NCBI GenBank assembly: GCA_963666895.2
Contig: CAXXNS010000011.1
Location: 1-31,602, forward strand
From: G963666895 sp963666895
Lineage (GTDB): Bacteria; Desulfobacterota; Desulfovibrionia; Desulfovibrionales; Desulfovibrionaceae
Reading direction: 5' to 3'
Length of the DNA: 31,602 nt
The notes below the pieces were generated by a model. It was not told the origin of the DNA and did no database searches. It saw only the letters and a program-made list of their open reading frames with translations. Position numbers and translations under genes: made by a program. This document shows, piece by piece, positions 26,284 through 31,602 of the stretch. Numbering within the stretch: position 1 is the stretch's first letter; each line of letters starts with the position of its first letter.

Positions 26284-27546
26284 ATGTCGAATCCCGTAAA
26301 GGTTCAACCGGACCTGAAATTCGTCAAGGAACTGCAAGCAGTCGGCGGCGACTCGCTCAAGAAGTGCTACCAGTGCGCCACCTGCTCCGTGGTCTGTCCC
26401 CTGTCTCCGTCGGATGACCCCTATCCGAGAAAGGAGATGGTCTGGGCCCAGTGGGGCCTGAAGGACCGCCTGGTCAACGATATCGACATCTGGCTGTGCC
26501 ACAACTGCGGCACCTGCTCGGACCTCTGCCCCCGCGGCGCCAAGCCCGGCGACCTGCTCGGCGCGCTCCGCAACATGGCCTACCGCTCCCTGGCCGTGCC
26601 CAAGATCATCGGCACCTGGATGAGCTCGGCCAAGTTCATGCCCCTGCTGGTGGCCATCCCGGCCCTGCTCTGGGGCTTCATCTGGCATTTGCGGGCCCGC
26701 GGCTTTGACATGAACTACTTCCCCCTGTTCGAGAAGACGGACCACGGCGTCCATCTGGCCGAGACGGGCGGGGAGATCGTCTACGGCGGGCTGTTCCCGG
26801 GCGACTACACCATCGACCCCATCTTCGGCCTGACCTTCCTGCTCATGCTCCTGGCCTTCATCTCCGGCGCGCGCAAGCTGGCCAAACAATTCAAGAACCT
26901 GCCCCAGGTCTACGTTCTGGGCCAGAAAAAGAAACCCTGCCTGCTCACCTGCCTGATCAACACCTTGAAGTACGAGGTGCTGCAGCACACCCAGTTCCAG
27001 GATTGCGGGGCCGACGGACCCTCCCAGACCCGGTTCAAGGGCCACCTGTTCACCATGTACGCGTTCATCGCCCTCATGGTGGTCACCGGGACCGTGGCCG
27101 TGGGCCACTGGGGCAGCTACTTCTTCGAGTGGATCGGAGTGGACTGGGCCGCCAACGCCCTGCACATCATCGGCTCCACGCCCATGAGCCTGATCCACCC
27201 GGTCAAGCTGCTGGCCAACGCCGGCGCGGCCGCCCTGATCATCGGCCTGTTCCTGCTGACCGCCCGTCGGCTCGGCCTGGACAAGGCCAAGCAGGGTTCC
27301 TCCTGGTACGACTGGTACCTGCTGACCGTGATCTGGATCGTGGCCCTGTCGGGCCTGGGCGCCGAGGTCTTCCGCCTGGTTGGTCAGCCCATCCTGGGCT
27401 ACTGCACCTACTACGTGCACCTGGTGGCGGTCTGGATGCTCCTGGCCTATCTGCCCTGGTCCAAGCTCGGCCACCTGGTCTACCGCGTGGTGGCGCTGAC
27501 CTACGCCCGCAAGGCGGGCCGCATCGCCATGGGTCCGCGCCAGTAG
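26284..27546 (+). CDS. qmoC: Quinone-interacting membrane-bound oxidoreductase subunit QmoC
   Basis: QmoC (420 residues) fuses an HdrC-like ferredoxin domain to an HdrE-like cytochrome b domain, and is the quinone-reacting membrane subunit. Cys 28, 31, 34, 38 and Cys 72, 75, 78, 82 form two 4Fe-4S motifs (CYQCATCSVVCP and CHNCGTCSDLCP). About six membrane helices follow, at ~118-136, ~180-195, ~257-275, ~310-327, ~343-362 and ~376-392, with His residues in and near them as candidate haem ligands. It starts 13 bases after qmoB behind AGGAGGTG. Confidence 0.98.
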   Translation: MSNPVKVQPDLKFVKELQAVGGDSLKKCYQCATCSVVCPLSPSDDPYPRKEMVWAQWGLKDRLVNDIDIWLCHNCGTCSDLCPRGAKPGDLLGALRNMAYRSLAVPKIIGTWMSSAKFMPLLVAIPALLWGFIWHLRARGFDMNYFPLFEKTDHGVHLAETGGEIVYGGLFPGDYTIDPIFGLTFLLMLLAFISGARKLAKQFKNLPQVYVLGQKKKPCLLTCLINTLKYEVLQHTQFQDCGADGPSQTRFKGHLFTMYAFIALMVVTGTVAVGHWGSYFFEWIGVDWAANALHIIGSTPMSLIHPVKLLANAGAAALIIGLFLLTARRLGLDKAKQGSSWYDWYLLTVIWIVALSGLGAEVFRLVGQPILGYCTYYVHLVAVWMLLAYLPWSKLGHLVYRVVALTYARKAGRIAMGPRQ

Positions 27547-27612
27547 TCGGGGTCAGTAATCGGGTTCGTGAACAAGACAGCAAAAAGCATTTGCCAATAA
27601 GGAGGCATTCCA

Positions 27613-28323
27613 ATGTCTGAAGAGATCAAAGAGACCACCGAAGAGACCACCGAGGTCCAGGAAGAAGTGGTGCAGGACCGGGTCTTCCCCATCAGTGCGC
27701 TGGTGGGCTGCCTCAAGGGCGAGGCCGCCGACGCCGGAGTGCTGGAGATGCTTTCCTACATCACCCAGAGCGACGTGGACACCGACCTGGCCCCCGTGGC
27801 CGCCGGTCTGTCCAAGGGCTTCATCTACGAGCAGGAGCCGGGCCTGACCAGCTACAAGAGCCAGGACATCGCCGCCCTGGGAAGCAAGGTCAAGTTGGCC
27901 CCCCTGGCCGGTGACGAGCTTTCCCAGGCGCAGGCCGTGCTGGCCGTGCTGACCGAGCTCAAGGCCGAGGCCGAGGGCCTCAAGGCCAAGATCGCCGAAC
28001 TGGAGAAAGAGAAGTCCGCCCTTGAGGGCGAGATTTCCACCCTCCAGGCCAAGGTCAAGGTGGCCGACGCGGCCAACGCTTCCGGCGAGAGCAAGATCAC
28101 TCTCGCGGCCGGCAAGATCGACGACATGGTCAAGAAGCTGGAGGCCCTGCAGGCCGAGGTGGAGAAGGTCAAGAGCCAGGGCGTGGTCGTGGCCGGCGCT
28201 GCCGGTGGCGGCGGCGAGGGCGCTGCGGCCGGTGGTGAGGCAATGGCCGACGGTCCCAAGGTCGGCGGCGAGCCCGAAGGCGATTTCGGCCTGGGCAGCG
28301 ACGCTTTCGGCGGCGACTGGTAG
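27613..28323 (+). CDS. Promoter-distal gene of the qmo operon, coiled-coil protein (QmoD / DVU0851-like)
   Basis: This 236-residue protein corresponds in position and character to the conserved hypothetical gene after qmoABC in Desulfovibrio vulgaris (DVU0851). That gene has been studied with qmo deletions and its role is not settled. Visible parts: an acidic Thr/Glu-rich start, a folded region (~22-100, VFPISALVGCLKGEAADAGV), a coiled coil (~110-150 and ~170-189), and a Gly/Ala-rich tail ending DAFGGDW. There is one Cys and no membrane segment or cofactor motif, so a structural or assembly role is more likely than redox. It has a strong ribosome site (AAGGAGG) and is followed by a clear terminator. 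Confidence 0.88.
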   Translation: MSEEIKETTEETTEVQEEVVQDRVFPISALVGCLKGEAADAGVLEMLSYITQSDVDTDLAPVAAGLSKGFIYEQEPGLTSYKSQDIAALGSKVKLAPLAGDELSQAQAVLAVLTELKAEAEGLKAKIAELEKEKSALEGEISTLQAKVKVADAANASGESKITLAAGKIDDMVKKLEALQAEVEKVKSQGVVVAGAAGGGGEGAAAGGEAMADGPKVGGEPEGDFGLGSDAFGGDW

Positions 28324-28352
28324 AATCGGGTTCCAGTCGAAAGACATATGAC

Positions 28353-28390
28353 AACGATCCCCGTGCTCGCGTGCGGGGATCGTTTTTTTT
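28353..28390 (+). terminator. Terminator of the qmo operon
   Basis: ACGATCCCCG (28354-28363) pairs with CGGGGATCGT (28374-28383) and is followed by eight T in a row. The ribosome site of the next gene (GGAGG, 28391-28395) starts immediately after the T-run. Confidence 0.95.
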
Positions 28391-28401
28391 GGAGGTTCGT
28401 T

Positions 28402-29304
28402 ATGCGCGCGCGAAGAGGCTTGCTCTGCCTGGGATTGTGCCTGTGGCTCGTCCTGACCCTGTGTTTTCAGGCCGCGGCCGAGACCTGGCCCCCGGCGGAC
28501 GCCGAGGTCCGCACGGCCGCGTTCGGGGAGGTTCCGGTCCACTACGTGGACATGGGCCGGGGCGACCTTCCCCTGGTCCTGATCCACGGCTGGGCCTGCC
28601 AAGGCTCGTTCTGGCGCGGCCAGGTTCCGCTGGCGCAGAACGGACGGCTCGTCATCCCCGACCTGCCCGGGCACGGCCAGAGCGGCTTCCTGGACGGCCC
28701 GTATTCCCTGGACGCCCTGGCCGGAGCGGTGTTCGCGGTCATGGACCAGGCCGGTATCCAGAGGGCGGTCCTTGCCGGGCACAGCATGGGCGCGGCCGTG
28801 GCCTGGCGCGCGGCCGTCATGGCCCCGGAACGGGTGGCCGGGATCGTGTCCGTGGACGGGGCCGTGTTCGTGCTCCCCGAGGAGGGGGAGGGGCGGGACG
28901 CCTGGGTCCAGGGCATGAACGGCGTCCTGGACAACCTCAAGTCCCCGGACGGGGAGGCCAGGGCGGTGGAATTCATCGATTCCCTGCACACCCAGGAAAC
29001 CTCTCCCGAACTTCAGAGCGAGATCAGGGAGCTCATGATGGCCACGCCCAGGGACGTGCGGCTGGCCATGTCCGAGACCCTGTGCGATCCCGACACCTGG
29101 GACGGCTCCGTGGTCAACATGCCGGTGCTGGGCATCTACGCGCAGTCCGAGGGGTTGGCTCCGGACTATGAGCAGACCATCAAGGGCATCTTCCCGGATT
29201 TCACCTTTGTCCTGATGGACGGGCCCGGCCACTTCCTGATGATGGAGCGGCCCGAAGAGACCAACGGCCTGATCCAAGAGTTCTGGGCAGGCATCACCAA
29301 GTAG
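28402..29304 (+). CDS. Exported alpha/beta hydrolase
   Basis: The 300-residue protein begins with a signal peptide or membrane anchor (RGLLCLGLCLWLVLTLCFQAAA). A LTLC sequence near residue 21 could be a lipobox. The alpha/beta-hydrolase fold is shown by the oxyanion motif HGWACQGSFW, PDLPGHGQSG, the nucleophile elbow GHSMGA with Ser128, and the catalytic His277 in DGPGHFLM. The acid residue lies in the GIYAQSEG region or nearby. Substrate is unknown; esterase or lipase-like activity in the periplasm is likely. The ATG at 28402 follows GGAGG with six-base spacing; an earlier in-frame ATG would lie within the qmo terminator. Confidence 0.9.
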   Translation: MRARRGLLCLGLCLWLVLTLCFQAAAETWPPADAEVRTAAFGEVPVHYVDMGRGDLPLVLIHGWACQGSFWRGQVPLAQNGRLVIPDLPGHGQSGFLDGPYSLDALAGAVFAVMDQAGIQRAVLAGHSMGAAVAWRAAVMAPERVAGIVSVDGAVFVLPEEGEGRDAWVQGMNGVLDNLKSPDGEARAVEFIDSLHTQETSPELQSEIRELMMATPRDVRLAMSETLCDPDTWDGSVVNMPVLGIYAQSEGLAPDYEQTIKGIFPDFTFVLMDGPGHFLMMERPEETNGLIQEFWAGITK

Positions 29305-29312
29305 GCTCGAAA

Positions 29313-29355
29313 CAAAAAGCCCCCGTCCCCATGTTCATGTGGGGACGGGGGCTTT
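29313..29355. terminator. Bidirectional terminator between convergent genes
   Basis: A 15-bp perfect stem (29316-29330 with 29341-29355) has T-rich ends on both strands. It lies between the hydrolase stop (29304) and the convergent gene's stop (29374). Confidence 0.92.
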
Positions 29356-29373
29356 GTCGCGTCGTGCGTGGGG

Positions 29374-30086
29374 CTAGAGCGAGCCCAGGGCGTTGAAGCG
29401 CTGGTGGAACGCGTTCTGGGTGGCCTCGGGCAGCTTGGCCAGGTCCTCGCCCTTGACGAAAAAGGTGTGGGTGCCGTCCACCAGCACGTTGATGGGCAGG
29501 ATGACCTTGGCCCTGAGCTCCTCGGACCACAGCCCGATGGTGGTGGAGGCCAGGCAGCGTTTCTGGTCCTTGTACATCACGGCCGTGAAGGCGTTGCCCG
29601 TGACGCTGGGCTGGGACATGACCCCGCCCCCGGCCACGGACACGTAGCCCTTGACCAGGCCGTACACGTACACCCCGTTCTCGTCGGACGGGAAGTTGTA
29701 CCCGGGCTGCAGGGCCACGCAGGGGCCGGGCATGGACGGGCCGCCCTGGCAGGAGGGCGCGCCGGACACGATGCGCTCCTCGATGTCCAGGATCCACGAC
29801 TGGTAGTTCCAGGGATGGTAGCCCACGCCGATGGACAGGAGGAAGTCGTTGAGCTCGCTCAGCTGCGCGATCTTGGCGTTGACCAGCGGCTTGTTGCGCA
29901 GGGTGAATTCCTTGGTGATCTCCTTGGCCTCTTCCATGTCGGCAAAGACCTCGGCCTCGGTCTGCTCGGGGCCTTGTAGTCCAGGTCCCAGGCGTCCTGG
30001 GCGTATGCCGCGGTCAGGGCCGAAAGCAGGAGCGTGGTCAGCAGGACCGTCAGGGTCAGTGAGCGGGGCAGCAGGGGGCGGCGCAT
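29374..30086 (-). CDS. Exported protein of unknown function, with an apparent one-base frameshift
   Basis: I do not recognise the family. The start at 30086 follows GAGAGGA with seven-base spacing and gives a signal peptide (LTLTVLLTTLLLSALTAAYA) ending before QDAWDLDYKA. The frame then breaks at GGGG 29968-29971. Adding one base restores KAPEQTEAEVFADMEEAKE and continues to the stop, giving about 237 residues in total. The mature part has a helical N-terminal stretch, then SIGVGYHPWNYQSWILDIEE, a CQGGP...GPCVAL pair of cysteines, and a C-terminal region including VDGTHTFFVKGEDL. It is a single gene between terminators. Confidence 0.75.
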
Positions 30087-30190
30087 GGTCGTATCCTCTC
30101 GGGCATGGTCGGTGTGTGGAGCCGACATCGGCATACTGGATTTCCTAGCATGCATCGCCGTGCAGGGCAAAACAGAAAAGGCGTCGACCC

Positions 30191-31602
30191 CTATTCCACG
30201 GTCACGGACTTGGCCAGGTTGCGCGGCTGGTCCACGTCCTTGCCCAGGTAGTCGGCCACCTCGTAGGCGAAGAGCTGCAACGCGGGCAGGACCAGGAAGG
30301 CGGCCAACGGGCCGAATGCCCGGGGCAGGACCCAGGAATGGGTCACGTCCAGGTCCTGGCCCGGGTTGGTCAGGGCGATGATCTCACCGCCCCGGGCCTG
30401 GACCTCCACCAGGTTGGACTTGACCTTGGGGAACAGCTCGTCGTCCAGGGCGATGGCGAAGGTGGGGAAGCGCGGGTCGATGAGCGCGATGGGCCCGTGC
30501 TTCATCTCCCCGGCCGCGTAGCCCTCGGCGTGGATGTAGGAGATCTCCTTGAGCTTGAGCGCGCCCTCCAGGGCCATGGGGAAGTAGGGGCCCCGGCCCA
30601 GGTACAGGAAGCTGTCCACGCCTCGAGTAGGTCCAGGGCCAGCTCCTGGGCCCGGGAGCGCATGGTCGGGCAGGGCCTTTTCCAGCACCTGCGGCAGGTC
30701 GGCCAGCTCGGTGGCGCAGCGGTCGAAGGTCTCGTCGTCCAGAGGTGCGGTTGCGCCTGGCCCCAGTACAGGGCCAGCAGGAGCAGGGCGGTGAGCTGGG
30801 AGCACATGGCCTTGGTGGAGGCCACGGAGATTTCGGGCCCGGCCTGGGTGTAGAGCACCCGGTCGGACTCGCGGGCCACGGACGAGCCCACCACGTTGCA
30901 CATGCCCATGACGGGCAGGCCGTGCTCCTTGGCCAGTTGGATGCCGGCCAGGGTGTCGGCGGTCTCGCCGGACTGGGAAATGGCCAGCACCAGGCCGTGC
31001 TTGTCCAGGATGGGCTTGCGGTAGCGGAACTCCGAGGCGATCTCCACCTGCACCGGGATGCCCGCCCAGCGCTCCAGCAGGTACATGCCCCACAGTCCGG
31101 CGTGGTAGCTGGTGCCGCAGGCCACGATGTGGATGCGCTGGAGGGCGTGTGCATGGCCGTCCAGCTCGGGCAGACGGATGGAGGCGTTGCCCTGGGCGTC
31201 GTTGACCAGCCGGCCGGTCAGGCAGTCGGCGATGACCTGGGGCTGCTCGAAGATCTCCTTGATCATGAAGTGCTTGTGCCCGCCCTTCTGGGCCGCCTGC
31301 ACGTCCCACTCGATGCGCTGGGGGTGCTTGACCAGGGGCTCGGCGTCGTCCACCGAGAAGACCTCCCAGGTGGAGGCGGTCAGCCGAACCATCTCCCGGT
31401 TCTCCAGGAAAGACCACCTGGCGGGTGTAGGGCAGGAAGGCCGGGATGTCCGAGGCCACGAAGTTCTCGCCCACGCCCAGGCCCATGACCAGGGGGCTGG
31501 ACAGCCGGGCCGCGTACAGGGTGTCCGGGTCCTCGCGGTCGATGAGGGCGATGGCGTAGGAGCCCTCGGCTCGGCCCAGGGCCTCGGACAGGGCCTTGAG
31601 CA
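30191..31602 (-). CDS. glmS: Glutamine-fructose-6-phosphate aminotransferase GlmS, incomplete at the edge and with four apparent frameshifts
   Basis: GlmS makes glucosamine-6-phosphate from fructose-6-phosphate and glutamine for peptidoglycan and LPS. The window holds about 470 codons: the end of the glutaminase domain (GSYAIALIDRED), and both SIS domains with ACGTSYHAG, SQSGETADT, FLYLGRGPYFPMALEGALKLKEISYIHAEGY, HGPIALID and the C-terminal NLAKSVTVE. The frame shifts near 31409-31411 (one extra base), ~30742 (one missing), ~30664 (one extra) and ~30625 (one missing). Correcting these gives a continuous normal GlmS, so errors are more likely than decay. The N-terminal catalytic Cys lies beyond the edge. 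Confidence 0.93.
   Translation of the reverse strand, partial: LKALSEALGRAEGSYAIALIDREDPDTLYAARLSSPLVMGLGVGENFVASDIPAFLPYTRQVVFPGEPGDGSADRLHLGGLLGGRRRAPGQAPPAHRVGRAGGPEGRAQALHDQGDLRAAPGHRRLPDRPAGQRRPGQRLHPSARAGRPCTRPPAHPHRGLRHQLPRRTVGHVPAGALGGHPGAGGDRLGVPLPQAHPGQARPGAGHFPVRRDRRHPGRHPTGQGARPARHGHVQRGGLVRGPRVRPGALHPGRARNLRGLHQGHVLPAHRPAPAGPVLGPGATAPLDDETFDRCATELADLPQVLEKALPDHALPGPGAGPGPTRGVDSFLYLGRGPYFPMALEGALKLKEISYIHAEGYAAGEMKHGPIALIDPRFPTFAIALDDELFPKVKSNLVEVQARGGEIIALTNPGQDLDVTHSWVLPRAFGPLAAFLVLPALQLFAYEVADYLGKDVDQPRNLAKSVTVE

Noticed and set aside
22587..26285. 1232-codon open frame antisense to qmoA and qmoB
   Set aside because: Same effect of high GC at third positions; the product is low-complexity and shows no domain, and both Qmo genes are fully supported.
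30087..30190. glmS ribozyme
   Set aside because: It would lie upstream of the glmS start, beyond the right edge; the sequence here is downstream of glmS.

Overview
This GC-rich window reads as chromosomal DNA of a dissimilatory sulfate-reducing deltaproteobacterium of the Desulfovibrio/Pseudodesulfovibrio type. The strongest reason is the block sat - aprBA - qmoABC plus the qmo-linked coiled-coil gene, which is the cytoplasmic sulfate-activation and APS-reduction pathway with its membrane electron donor. A Gram-negative envelope is shown by a mlaEFDCA lipid-transport operon and a PpiD-type periplasmic chaperone.

Layout, left to right. 1-2909: end of a CCG-domain Fe-S protein, then secA. 3026-4018: a secreted Cys-rich protein of unknown function. 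4027-5618 (minus): an anomalous locus with a modular protein, an overlapping three-helix membrane protein and a truncated second copy of the modular protein's middle segment. It resembles a polymorphic toxin/immunity locus with an orphan cassette. 5855-7680: argJ and an HD-domain phosphohydrolase. 7875-11611: mlaE, mlaF, mlaD, mlaC, mlaA, closed by a strong terminator. 11667-12146: YfcE-like phosphoesterase. 12241-17995 (minus): a four-gene run of an EPSP-synthase-like protein with a chorismate-mutase-like N-terminus, a small coiled-coil protein, aconitase and ppiD. 18150-19446 (minus): sat, divergent from aprB, aprA, qmoA, qmoB, qmoC and the qmo-linked gene (20025-28323). 28402-29304: exported alpha/beta hydrolase. 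29374-30086 (minus): exported unknown protein. 30191 to the right edge (minus): glmS, incomplete.

How the genes work together: Sat makes APS from sulfate and ATP, AprBA reduces APS to sulfite and AMP, and QmoABC links the quinone pool to AprBA. The sat promoter carries a Rex-like site over its -35 box, which suggests NADH/NAD control. The Mla proteins move phospholipid between outer and inner membranes. The remaining genes are mostly housekeeping.

Caution on sequence quality: sat (one), the exported gene at 29374-30086 (one) and glmS (four) all show single-base frameshifts, mostly in short homopolymers. In genes expected to be essential these are more likely sequence errors than biology. The best candidates for something new are the toxin-like locus at 4027-5618 and the degenerate EPSP-synthase fusion at 16367-17995.
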